A stretch of 64,000 bases of DNA, from NCBI GenBank assembly GCA_038138145.1, contig JAYQDD010000004.1, positions 124,001 through 188,000 on the forward strand. The letters run 5' to 3'. The position numbers and the translations under genes are program-made. Numbering within the stretch: the stretch's first letter is position 1; each line of letters starts with the position of its first letter. Below the pieces are notes generated by a model. The model was not told the DNA's origin. It made no database searches and saw only the letters and a list, made by a program, of their open reading frames with translations. Shown here one piece after another: positions 54,422 through 62,463 of the stretch. Source of the stretch: UBA3537 sp038138145 (lineage in GTDB: Bacteria > Bacteroidota > Bacteroidia > Flavobacteriales > Flavobacteriaceae).

Positions 54422-54429
54422 CAAAGATA
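54422..54429 (-). promoter_or_regulatory. Candidate -7 element of the bacilliredoxin gene
   Basis: TATCTTTG on the minus strand, 23-31 bp before the ATG, matches TAnnTTTG. A TTTG is only 13 bp upstream. Confidence 0.45.
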
Positions 54430-54507
54430 AACAATTGTGTTTCAAATTGTGGAGCTATTGAACGTTATAAATGTTAAATTCAATTTAAAATAATAAACTT
54501 AATTCCG

Positions 54508-54515
54508 TAGGTTTG
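54508..54515 (+). promoter_or_regulatory. Candidate -7 element of the TerB/DnaJ gene
   Basis: TAGGTTTG matches TAnnTTTG and ends 24 bp before the ATG. A TTTA lies 20 bp upstream at the -33 position. Confidence 0.45.
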
Positions 54516-54539
54516 ATGCTTTAATATTGAACATATAGT

Positions 54540-55265
54540 ATGAGTTTTGCAAAATGGATTGGAGCTTCTGTGGGTTGGTCTTTTGGTGGACCAATTGGAG
54601 CGATTATTGGATTGGCTTTGGGGAGTTTGTTGGATAAATCAACCACAAGCAACAAGAGCTATACTAGGGCAAGAACGCAAACACAATCTGGGGATTTTGA
54701 AGTGAGTTTACTCATTTTAGCCTCGTTGGTCATCAAAGCCGATGGTAAAAAAGACCAACGAGAATTGGATTTTGTACGTCGTCAATTTACACAAATGTAT
54801 GGTAAAGAGCGTGCCAATCATGCGTTTAGACTATTTAAAGAAATAAATAAGCAGACCAATATTTCTTTACGGCAAGTGTGTCTCCAAATCCAAAAAATGA
54901 TGGACCATGCCTCGCGTTTACAATTGTTACATTTCTTATTTGGAATTGCAAAATCAGATGGACATGTAGCCGCAAGTGAGGTTTCTGTAATAGAGCAAAT
55001 GGCACGTTATTTAGGGATTAATCCTAGAGATTTTGAAAGCATCAAAGCTATGTTTTATGACAGTACCGATAATGCCTATAAAATATTAGAACTTCAAAAG
55101 GGCGCTACACCTCAAGATATTAAAAAAGCGTATCGCCGAATGGCCAAAAAATATCATCCAGATAAAGTGCAACACTTAGGGGAAGAACATCAAAAAGGTG
55201 CTGAAGAAAAGTTTAGAAAAGTTCAAGAAGCGTATGAGCAACTTCAAAAAGAATTGGGCTTTTAA
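54540..55265 (+). CDS. TerB and J-domain protein (DjlA-like)
   Basis: A 241-residue co-chaperone. A glycine-rich N-terminal segment (GASVGWSFGGPIGAIIGLALGSLLDK) may insert in the membrane. A TerB-like helical domain covers about 50-165. The C-terminal J domain (about 178-241) has HPD at 206-208 and would stimulate a DnaK ATPase. The order resembles DjlA of proteobacteria. It converges on a TonB receptor gene with 18 bp between. Confidence 0.88.
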   Translation: MSFAKWIGASVGWSFGGPIGAIIGLALGSLLDKSTTSNKSYTRARTQTQSGDFEVSLLILASLVIKADGKKDQRELDFVRRQFTQMYGKERANHAFRLFKEINKQTNISLRQVCLQIQKMMDHASRLQLLHFLFGIAKSDGHVAASEVSVIEQMARYLGINPRDFESIKAMFYDSTDNAYKILELQKGATPQDIKKAYRRMAKKYHPDKVQHLGEEHQKGAEEKFRKVQEAYEQLQKELGF

Positions 55266-55283
55266 CCCCAATATTTTTAAAGA

Positions 55284-57536
55284 TTATTTCATTTTATATC
55301 TTAATCCAAAAAATAACCGCCGTCCTTGATTCGGCGCATATATGTAGGTAGGATCAAACGTTAGTCCGTAGGGATTGTCGGGCGTTGCCACAGCATTTCC
55401 ATTATTATCAAAAACGACATTTTCGTCAAATGGATCATTGGCTCTTGCGATAATAAAAGGATTTCCTCTATTTGGCGTCCAATTCAAAACATTCTTTACG
55501 CCTGCATATAGCTCAATATCTTGTAGCCCTTTGAACGTAAATTGTATGTTTTGAATACTCCATAACGGCGACTTGTCTTTTCTGGGATCAAGCTCATTCA
55601 GCACAGGCAATCTCATAGGACCAATTAAATTTCCAGTGTAGTCAATGCTAAAACTGTTTTTTATATTCGAATATGAAATAGACCATGTTCCAGAAAATTT
55701 TTCGGTTAGTATTTGTTGTTCTGTTACACCATTTTCATTTTTAGAAACTTCTTGAAATGTAAGTCCAATACCTCCTTTAAAATTTTGTGAAAGCACTGCG
55801 TCAAAATTCACACTTGCACCAAAACTGGTTGCCAAGCCATTTAAATTATCGTAAATAATTTGGTTAGGGTTGATGTCATAATCGGGAAGGATAGCGTTTG
55901 TAAAATAGGTATACCAAGCAGAAATGTCCCATCCTAAAATGCGTCCTTTTTTGGTGTACATTTTCTTTAAATAATTGAGATTGACGTTATAAGACTGTTC
56001 TGGGTTTAATTCATTTTGAATAACCACCTCTCGAGCGCCATTGAGCGCTGCGTGTTCCTCTGTGAAAAGATTAACAACTCTAAATCCTGTACCCGCATTT
56101 ATTCTAAACACATCGTCTTCTGTAGGGGTGTATTTGTAGGCCAAACGCGGAGTGAAAATAGATCCATGTCTGTTGTCATAATCATATCGTCCACCCAAAA
56201 GAAGTTTGTGTTTTTTCCTTAAAGTGATTTCATTTTGAATGAATAGCGATGGAATAAAAACTTCATCGGTAGTCTTTGTTGCTGGTGTATTATCGTCATA
56301 GAAATTATATCTTCCACTAAGGCCAAAAAGCCAATCACTTTTTTGCGTAGAATAGTCCCATGTGAGTTGCCCAAAGCCAATGCGTTGTTGGGCAAGATAA
56401 TAGGGATCTCCATAGACAGAATTTTGGTCGTGATCTGAATAGGAGAATTGAACAAACATTTTATTATTAGTAGGGAGTTGATAGTTTCCAATAATTTCAA
56501 AACGAGAGGTATAAATACTTTCTCCATACACTTCATCGCCTCCTCTATTTTTGGGCGTCCACTGCAGTTCTCCGCCCCAACGGTCTTCATAAAAGTACCG
56601 TCCAGCCAAAGAAAAGACGCGATTTTGACTCCTTTTAAAATCCCATTTTTGAAATACCGATATCCGATCTTTTAGGGTCACATCTGTAAAGTTGTCATTG
56701 TTGTTGTCTATGGGATTGCTGTAGTTGTAATAATTAACGCCTAACAACATGCTGGTTTTGTCATTAACTTTTGCCTTTAGACCCAAGTCCAAATTGTATT
56801 CTTCCCAATGTGTTCCAAAAGAATCAAAAAACAACAACGGAGCGTTGTCAGGATGTTTTGTCACTATGTTGATGAGTCCGCCTACGGCTTCGCTTCCATA
56901 TAAAGAGGATGCTGGGCCTTTGATAATTTCGACTTGATCGATTAAAGAACTTGGGATGCCCGACAATCCATAAACAGTAGACAAACCACTTACAATAGGC
57001 ATACCATCGATAAGCACAAGCGTATAGGGGCCTTCCAAACCATTGATGTGAATATCTCCCGTATTGCACACACTACAATTGATTTGAGGGCGAACACCAT
57101 TCACATTTTGTAGTGCTTCAAAAATGTTTGGCGCTGGATTTTTTTTCAAAAATGTAGCGGAATAAACCTCTACAGGGATAGGGCTTTCTAATCGTTTTAC
57201 AGGTTTCTGTGTTCCTGTTATCACCACCTCGTTCAAAAGCTCTATTTCTTCAAGTGAAATGTTTATGGTGATGTTTCGGTCGACAATGAGTTGTTGTTTT
57301 ACTGCTTTATATCCTGTAAAAGAAGCAATCAGCGTGTAGCTTCCCTTTTCGATATTTTCGATTACAAAAGTGCCATCAATAGCACTCACAGCGCCTTTTG
57401 AAGTTTCCTTTAAATAAATGCTTACATAGGGGATAGCTTCTCCATTTTGGGTGGTTACCTCACCAGAGATGGTAAATGTATTTGAGGCATTTGATATCGT
57501 GCATATAAAAAATAGTAAAAAGGTTAATTTTTTCAC
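55284..57536 (-). CDS. TonB-dependent receptor, likely metal or metallophore uptake
   Basis: Outer-membrane transporter of about 750 residues: signal peptide KKLTFLLFFICTISNA; CarboxypepD_reg-like domain (TISGEVTTQNGEAIPYVSIYL); plug with GSEAVGGLINIVT; and a barrel ending FGLRYKMK. The plug has an unusual CSVC pair (Cys154/Cys157 in INCSVCNTGDIHINGLEG). I prefer the GTG start at 57536, which gives a standard signal peptide; a TTG at 57557 would add seven residues. It is divergent from the mntR/ZIP operon and shares a palindromic operator, so metal-controlled uptake is likely. Confidence 0.87.
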   Translation of the reverse strand: MKKLTFLLFFICTISNASNTFTISGEVTTQNGEAIPYVSIYLKETSKGAVSAIDGTFVIENIEKGSYTLIASFTGYKAVKQQLIVDRNITINISLEEIELLNEVVITGTQKPVKRLESPIPVEVYSATFLKKNPAPNIFEALQNVNGVRPQINCSVCNTGDIHINGLEGPYTLVLIDGMPIVSGLSTVYGLSGIPSSLIDQVEIIKGPASSLYGSEAVGGLINIVTKHPDNAPLLFFDSFGTHWEEYNLDLGLKAKVNDKTSMLLGVNYYNYSNPIDNNNDNFTDVTLKDRISVFQKWDFKRSQNRVFSLAGRYFYEDRWGGELQWTPKNRGGDEVYGESIYTSRFEIIGNYQLPTNNKMFVQFSYSDHDQNSVYGDPYYLAQQRIGFGQLTWDYSTQKSDWLFGLSGRYNFYDDNTPATKTTDEVFIPSLFIQNEITLRKKHKLLLGGRYDYDNRHGSIFTPRLAYKYTPTEDDVFRINAGTGFRVVNLFTEEHAALNGAREVVIQNELNPEQSYNVNLNYLKKMYTKKGRILGWDISAWYTYFTNAILPDYDINPNQIIYDNLNGLATSFGASVNFDAVLSQNFKGGIGLTFQEVSKNENGVTEQQILTEKFSGTWSISYSNIKNSFSIDYTGNLIGPMRLPVLNELDPRKDKSPLWSIQNIQFTFKGLQDIELYAGVKNVLNWTPNRGNPFIIARANDPFDENVVFDNNGNAVATPDNPYGLTFDPTYIYAPNQGRRLFFGLRYKMK

Positions 57537-57601
57537 GACTTTAGTTTTAAAAAACAAGGCCCCATTGTTTATATGGGCATATTGTTGTCATTTATTTTTT
57601 A

Positions 57602-57609
57602 CAAAGGTA
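57602..57609 (-). promoter_or_regulatory. -7 element of the TonB receptor promoter
   Basis: TACCTTTG on the minus strand. Exactly 19 bp upstream (57632-57629) lies TTAG, part of the operator's right arm, at the -33 position. Confidence 0.6.
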
Positions 57610-57613
57610 ATTT

Positions 57614-57637
57614 AAATTTTAGACAAGACTAAAAATT
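57614..57637. promoter_or_regulatory. Candidate MntR/DtxR operator in the divergent promoter region
   Basis: Palindrome TTTTAG (57617-57622), six bases, CTAAAA (57629-57634), with matching AAA/TTT flanks; the form resembles the TTAGGnnnnCCTAA-like boxes of DtxR-family regulators. It sits centrally between the two divergent -7 elements. Each arm covers one promoter's -33 element, so one bound dimer could silence both genes. Confidence 0.65.
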
Positions 57638-57641
57638 TATT

Positions 57642-57649
57642 TATATTTG
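57642..57649 (+). promoter_or_regulatory. -7 element of the mntR-ZIP promoter
   Basis: TATATTTG matches TAnnTTTG. TTAG at 57619-57622, exactly 19 bp upstream, occupies the -33 position and belongs to the operator's left arm. The GTG start follows 18 bp downstream. Confidence 0.6.
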
Positions 57650-57667
57650 TATAAATAATTAAGGATT

Positions 57668-58324
57668 GTGGTTACATTATCAGAAGAAAATTATTTAAAA
57701 GCTATTTATCACTTGGCGAAGCAAGAAAATGCTTCGGTGAGTACCAATGCTATTGCGCAAAAAATGCGCACTAAAGCATCGTCGGCGACGGACATGATTA
57801 AAAAACTTTCCGATAAAGGTCATGTAGAATATCAGAAATATAAAGGAGTTAAATTGACAGAAAAAGGAAGGTTAGCGGCCGTTTCAGTCATTAGAAAACA
57901 CAGACTTTGGGAAGTTTTTTTGGTGAAGAAACTTAATTTTTCTTGGGATGAGGTCCACGAGGTAGCCGAACAATTAGAGCATATTAAATCCGACAAATTA
58001 ACCCAACAATTGGATGCTTTTTTGGAGTACCCAAAGGAAGATCCACATGGCGATTCGATTCCTGATGCCGATGGAAATTTTTACCCAACCAAAAAAGTCT
58101 TATTAGCACAGATTAATAAAAACCAAAGTTGTATTTGTGTTGGCGTCAAAGACTCTACAACAGATTTTCTGCAATACTTAGACAAGCACAATATTGCATT
58201 AGGCACAAAAATCAAAGTCATTTCAAAAGAATCTTTTGATGAATCAATGACCCTAAAAATTAATAACACTGAATTGGCGATTTCTAAAGAGGTTGCCCAC
58301 AATTTATTTGTAAAAATCAATTAA
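57668..58324 (+). CDS. Metal-dependent transcriptional regulator, DtxR/MntR family
   Basis: A 218-residue repressor: winged helix (1-60, SEENYLKAIYHLAKQENA), metal-binding dimerisation domain (65-140, LWEVFLVKKLNFSWDEVHEVAEQLEH and DPHGDSIP with conserved ligands), and a C-terminal FeoA/SH3-like domain (about 150-218). It starts with GTG at 57668. ZIP follows after 2 bp. Mn2+ or Fe2+ would be the co-repressor; which one is not decidable from sequence. It likely controls its own operon and the divergent TonB receptor. Confidence 0.92.
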   Translation: MVTLSEENYLKAIYHLAKQENASVSTNAIAQKMRTKASSATDMIKKLSDKGHVEYQKYKGVKLTEKGRLAAVSVIRKHRLWEVFLVKKLNFSWDEVHEVAEQLEHIKSDKLTQQLDAFLEYPKEDPHGDSIPDADGNFYPTKKVLLAQINKNQSCICVGVKDSTTDFLQYLDKHNIALGTKIKVISKESFDESMTLKINNTELAISKEVAHNLFVKIN

Positions 58325-58326
58325 GT

Positions 58327-59151
58327 ATGTTAGATCAAATCATAAACTATTTTGAATCCATCGATCCGATACTGGCGGCGCTTTATGCGTCTTTATTCAC
58401 TTGGATTCTAACAGCACTTGGTGCCGCATTAGTATTTTTCTTCAAAGGGATGAATAGGGGTTTGCTTGATGGTATGCTTGGGTTTACAGGAGGTGTTATG
58501 GTAGCTGCAAGTTTTTGGAGTTTACTTGCACCAGGTATAGAGATGAGTCCGGGCGAAGGATTTGTCAAAGTGATTCCTGCAGCTGTTGGTTTTGGTTTAG
58601 GGGCTTTATTTTTATTTGGGTTAGACAAAATTCTTCCTCATTTGCATATTAATTTTAAAGAGACCGAAAAAGAAGGAGTCAAATCTCCTTGGCACAAAAC
58701 AACCTTATTGGTTTTGGCCATTACTATGCACAATATTCCTGAGGGTTTGGCTGTAGGTGTTTTGTTTGGCGGTGTTGCTGCTGGAATTCCAGAAGCTACT
58801 ATTGGTGGTGCTGTAGCACTGGCTTTAGGCATCGGCATTCAAAATTTTCCTGAAGGAATCGCAGTGTCTATGCCGCTTAGGCGTCAGGGCGTAAGCCGTT
58901 TTAAAAGTTTTTGGTACGGTCAATTATCGGCTATTGTGGAGCCCATTGCTGCTGTTTTTGGGGCATTGGCTGTAACTTTTTTTACACCAATTTTACCTTA
59001 TGCATTGGCTTTTGCTGCAGGCGCAATGATTTTTGTGGTTGTTGAAGAAGTTATTCCTGAAACACAAAGAGATAAATATACCGACATTGCTACGCTTGGC
59101 TTTATTGGAGGATTTATTGTAATGATGACTCTAGATGTAGCTTTGGGTTAA
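58327..59151 (+). CDS. ZIP family metal transporter
   Basis: Inner-membrane permease of the ZIP group (274 residues, eight helices). Metal-site motifs are HNIPEGLAVGV in helix IV and NFPEGIAVSMP in helix V; the His-to-Asn change in V is common in one branch of the family. It imports Zn2+, Mn2+ or Fe2+. Co-transcription with an MntR-type repressor suggests Mn or Fe. Its stop overlaps the small Cys-rich gene on the other strand. Confidence 0.92.
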   Translation: MLDQIINYFESIDPILAALYASLFTWILTALGAALVFFFKGMNRGLLDGMLGFTGGVMVAASFWSLLAPGIEMSPGEGFVKVIPAAVGFGLGALFLFGLDKILPHLHINFKETEKEGVKSPWHKTTLLVLAITMHNIPEGLAVGVLFGGVAAGIPEATIGGAVALALGIGIQNFPEGIAVSMPLRRQGVSRFKSFWYGQLSAIVEPIAAVFGALAVTFFTPILPYALAFAAGAMIFVVVEEVIPETQRDKYTDIATLGFIGGFIVMMTLDVALG

Positions 59152-59276
59152 CACCCACAGTTATCTCCACCACAATTTTTATTATTGTTGTTTGCCCATA
59201 TTTTTTTTCTAAGTAGAAATAAAACAGCGCCAATTGCTAGGATGCTTACGATGAAAGTTTCAAGTGATGAGCTCAA
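59148..59276 (-). CDS. FeoB-associated Cys-rich membrane protein
   Basis: A frame of about 42 residues following feoB by 5 bp on the same strand: one membrane helix (residues 8-23), a basic RKKIW stop-transfer, an Asn-rich linker, and a cysteine tail (NCGGDNCGC). That matches the small FeoB-associated Cys-rich family. There is no ATG in frame; I use TTG at 59276, and an ATT at 59279 is possible. It may carry Fe2+ at the FeoB exit. Its stop overlaps the convergent ZIP stop. Confidence 0.72.
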   Translation of the reverse strand: MSSSLETFIVSILAIGAVLFLLRKKIWANNNNKNCGGDNCGC

Positions 59277-59280
59277 AATA

Positions 59281-61383
59281 TTAGTTTAAAATTTGAAAAG
59301 CAATTAATGCAAAAATATAAGCAATAGTAGTCATCCCAACAAGTTGAATTAAGGGCCATTTCCAACTTTTTGTTTCTCTTTTTACCACAGCAAGCGTACT
59401 CATGCACTGCATAGCAAAGGCATAAAAAAGCAGTAAAGAAATTCCTGAAGCAAAGGTGAACACTTTACGCCCATCGGCATAAGTTTCTTTAGACATTTTA
59501 GTTTTAATGGTATCAATACTTTCATTTTCCGAGGCACTTCCAACACTGTAAATGGTTGCTAAAGTCCCTACAAAAACTTCTCTTGCTGCAAAAGAAGCCA
59601 CCAACCCAATTCCAATTTTCCAATCGTACCCCAAAGGTTTAATAATGGGCTCAATGGTTTTCCCTATGATGCCGATATAAGAGTGTTCTAAACGGTGTGC
59701 AGCAACCCTATCTTCTAGTTCTGTTTCTGAGCTACCGGCATACGCTTTTGTTACAATGGTTTCAGCATTATTAAACTTTTCTCCCGGGCCATAAGAAGCT
59801 AAAACCCATAATATGATGGAAATGGCCAAAATGATTTTTCCTGCTTCAAGAACAAAAGTTTTCGTTTTTTCAAATACGGTGATAAGTACATTTTTTAGTA
59901 AAGGCAGTTTGTAGTTAGGCATTTCGACTACAAAAAAGGTTTTCCTATTTGTTTTCATGACACGATCCAATACATAAGCCGAAAATACGGCCATACCAAA
60001 TCCAATAAGGTAGAGTAGCATTAGGGTGAGCGCCTGATAACTCAATCCAAAAATATAACCTTCAGGAATGACCAAAGCAATGATGATGAGATACACAGGC
60101 AAGCGTGCCGAACAGGTTGTAAATGGTGTAACCAAAATGGTAATGAGGCGTTCTTTCCAGTTTTCAATATTTCGAGTAGCCATCACAGCGGGAATGGCAC
60201 AAGCCGTACCCGAAATGAGGGGAACTAAACTCTTTCCGCTGAGTCCAAAACGCCGCATAATGCGGTCCATCAAAAAGACGACTCGACTCATATAGCCACT
60301 TTCTTCTAAAATGGAAATGAATAGAAATAAAAAAGCAATTTGAGGGATAAAAATCACAATTCCACCAATTCCAGAAACAATACCTTCAGCAACTAAATCG
60401 GTAACTTTCCCTCCACCAGGGTAGGTGTTTTTGACCCACTCTGCCAATCCTGCAAAAGTGGTATCAATCAAATCCATTGGAAAGGTGGCCCAATCGTAAA
60501 TGGCCTGAAAAATGGTGAGTAATATGATGAAGAAAATAACGTATCCCCAGATTTTGTGTGTCAACACTCTGTCGAATTTACTTCTTAAATCACGGGCTTT
60601 TGAACGGTCAATATTTTGCCCTTCTTTGAGCACATTATTGATGAATTGATAGCGCTTTATCGCTTCCTTTTGCTGAAGCCGTTTGAGTTCTGAGGCGGAT
60701 TTTGTTTTAAACTTTGAAACATCAAGTTCTTGCCGTGTGATTTTCCCAAAATTTACGTCTTGGGTAATAACTAACCAAAGCTTGTAAAGATCTTGATTGG
60801 GAAATGCTTTTTGTAAGCGATCAAAATAAACAGGGTCAATAGTGGATGCATCCAAACATTGCTGCGTAGGTAGGGTTTTATAATTTTCAATAAGGGATTT
60901 AAGCTCTTGAATGCCACTATTTTTTCGAGTACTGACCAATGCAATTTTGGTGTGCAATCGTTTTTCTAAAACTTCAATTTCTAAAGAAATTCCTTTTCGA
61001 TTCATCACATCACTCATATTGATGACCAATATGGTAGGAATTTTTAAATCTTTTACTTGTGTAAAGAGCAGAAGGTTTCGTTTTAGGTTTTCAACATCGC
61101 TCACAATAACAGCAACATCGGGATGGTCTTTGTCATTTTTGTTGAGCAACAACTCAATGACTACGTTTTCGTCCAGCGAAGAAGCGTTCAAGCTATAGGT
61201 GCCAGGAAGGTCCAAAATATGCGCTTTTACGCCTCTAGACAATCGGCAAACCCCTTGTTTTTTATCTACCGTAATACCAGGGTAATTACCCACTTTTTGA
61301 TTCAGTCCAGTAAGGGCATTAAATACGGAGGTTTTCCCCGTATTAGGATTTCCAATAAGCGCAACATTTAATTGTTTACTCAT
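59281..61383 (-). CDS. feoB: Ferrous iron transport protein FeoB
   Basis: GTPase-coupled Fe2+ importer (700 residues). The N-terminal G domain has G1 GNPNTGKT (11-18), G3 DLPG and G4 NMSD. Then come a linker and a polytopic membrane part with two Gate motifs, ending FALIAFQILN. It overlaps feoA by 8 bp and is followed by the small Cys-rich gene, giving a complete Feo unit. Confidence 0.97.
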   Translation of the reverse strand: MSKQLNVALIGNPNTGKTSVFNALTGLNQKVGNYPGITVDKKQGVCRLSRGVKAHILDLPGTYSLNASSLDENVVIELLLNKNDKDHPDVAVIVSDVENLKRNLLLFTQVKDLKIPTILVINMSDVMNRKGISLEIEVLEKRLHTKIALVSTRKNSGIQELKSLIENYKTLPTQQCLDASTIDPVYFDRLQKAFPNQDLYKLWLVITQDVNFGKITRQELDVSKFKTKSASELKRLQQKEAIKRYQFINNVLKEGQNIDRSKARDLRSKFDRVLTHKIWGYVIFFIILLTIFQAIYDWATFPMDLIDTTFAGLAEWVKNTYPGGGKVTDLVAEGIVSGIGGIVIFIPQIAFLFLFISILEESGYMSRVVFLMDRIMRRFGLSGKSLVPLISGTACAIPAVMATRNIENWKERLITILVTPFTTCSARLPVYLIIIALVIPEGYIFGLSYQALTLMLLYLIGFGMAVFSAYVLDRVMKTNRKTFFVVEMPNYKLPLLKNVLITVFEKTKTFVLEAGKIILAISIILWVLASYGPGEKFNNAETIVTKAYAGSSETELEDRVAAHRLEHSYIGIIGKTIEPIIKPLGYDWKIGIGLVASFAAREVFVGTLATIYSVGSASENESIDTIKTKMSKETYADGRKVFTFASGISLLLFYAFAMQCMSTLAVVKRETKSWKWPLIQLVGMTTIAYIFALIAFQILN

Positions 61384-61609
61384 CGGTTTTATCTATAATT
61401 ATTAGCGCAGCAGTTTCTCTACGAATGGCCAAATAACTGTCATTTACATTGAGGTACATAGGATCAGAAAAAGGCGCAAGCTGAAGCAGTTTGACTTTAT
61501 TGCCGGGTAAGCATCCCATTTCCAATAGTTTTAGAGGAATATCTTTTGAAGAACTATCGGTAATAATGCCTTGCTCTCCTTTTTTAAGATCGGCAATGGT
61601 ATTAGTCAT
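61376..61609 (-). CDS. feoA: Ferrous iron transport protein FeoA
   Basis: A 77-residue SH3-like protein that supports FeoB. The LLEMGCLPGNKVKLLQLAPF core is typical. Its end overlaps feoB by 8 bp. A TACTTTTG element lies 27 bp upstream, in the gap after the SCO1 gene. Confidence 0.95.
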   Translation of the reverse strand: MTNTIADLKKGEQGIITDSSSKDIPLKLLEMGCLPGNKVKLLQLAPFSDPMYLNVNDSYLAIRRETAALIIIDKTDE

Positions 61610-61635
61610 GCTTATTTAGATTCGTTTTAAAGAAG

Positions 61636-61643
61636 CAAAAGTA
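61636..61643 (-). promoter_or_regulatory. Candidate -7 element of the feo operon
   Basis: TACTTTTG on the minus strand, 27-34 bp before the feoA ATG, matches TAnnTTTG; no clear -33 element. Confidence 0.4.
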
Positions 61644-61652
61644 ATAAAAAGA

Positions 61653-62327
61653 TTAGTTATTGTAGCTTGCTTTTAACACTTTTATATCATCCAGTAGTTT
61701 TTCAATGGCTTTGGGGTCGGTACCATCATAAAATCCTCGAATTTGCTTTTTTTTATCGATAAGCATAAAATTCTCAGTGTGGATCATGTCATAAGGACCG
61801 CCATCACCGCTGGTTTTTACAGCTAAGTAAGAGGTTCTTGCAAGGTCATAAATTTGCTTTTTATCGCCAGTAACCAAATTCCACTTGCTGGAATTTACCA
61901 ATTTCTTTTTGGCATAGCGCTTTAATTGTGCAACGCTATCAATTTCTGGTGTAACCGTATGGGATAACAACAAAACTTCTGGATCAGAAATGGTTTGTTT
62001 TTGAATTTCATACATATGGTCGGTCATGATGGGGCAAATGGTCTGACAGGTTGTAAAAAAGAAATCGGCGACATAAATTTTGTCCTTATAAAATGCCTCT
62101 GTTATGGTATCGCCATTTTGATTGACGAGTTTGAAATCGGCAATTTTATGGTATTTCTTTTTGTGCTGAATAGTGCTATCTACCAATTCGAAATTCACTT
62201 GAGCAGGTTGGTATATAGGGAGAACTTTTGTTGGGGTCAAAATGTTATAAAACGAAATGATAATAATGGCCGAAAGTACCACCATAGTGGTAATAAATAG
62301 TTTGTATTTTTTAAGTGTCTTCAGCAT
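61653..62327 (-). CDS. SCO1/SenC family copper chaperone
   Basis: A 224-residue membrane-anchored thioredoxin-fold protein (helix about 10-27). Copper ligands are Cys94 and Cys98 in TTCQTICP and His183 in YDMIHTENF. It delivers copper to the CuA site of cytochrome c oxidase, or protects it by redox. No oxidase genes are in the window. Its promoter TACCTTTG is 18 bp upstream. Confidence 0.92.
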   Translation of the reverse strand: MLKTLKKYKLFITTMVVLSAIIIISFYNILTPTKVLPIYQPAQVNFELVDSTIQHKKKYHKIADFKLVNQNGDTITEAFYKDKIYVADFFFTTCQTICPIMTDHMYEIQKQTISDPEVLLLSHTVTPEIDSVAQLKRYAKKKLVNSSKWNLVTGDKKQIYDLARTSYLAVKTSGDGGPYDMIHTENFMLIDKKKQIRGFYDGTDPKAIEKLLDDIKVLKASYNN

Positions 62328-62344
62328 GAATCAATTGTGCACCA

Positions 62345-62352
62345 CAAAGGTA
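62345..62352 (-). promoter_or_regulatory. Candidate -7 element of the SCO1 gene
   Basis: TACCTTTG on the minus strand, 18-25 bp before the ATG. No -33 TTTG at the usual distance. Confidence 0.45.
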
Positions 62353-62409
62353 CAATACAAAGCTCAAAAAGCGAATGAAATTAGTGAAGAAATCTGTTTT
62401 TACATTGGT

Positions 62410-62440
62410 TTTGTTCCTAAGTCTAAAACCGCTACATTTG
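62410..62440 (+). promoter_or_regulatory. rseP promoter (TTTG-N19-TACATTTG)
   Basis: TTTG at 62410-62413 and TACATTTG at 62433-62440, exactly 19 bp apart, fit the full Bacteroidota consensus. It lies inside the longer frame opening at 62257, which argues that this longer frame is not the gene. Confidence 0.7.
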
Positions 62441-62463
62441 TTGACCAAATTATGCTATCCACT

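Noticed and set aside
57537..57667. Cobalamin riboswitch in front of the TonB receptor
   Set aside because: The gap is about 110-130 bp and contains promoters and a palindrome, but no B12-box-like sequence.
62257..62463. 70-residue N-terminal extension of RseP
   Set aside because: Not conserved in kind, lies over the SCO1 start and contains the rseP promoter.
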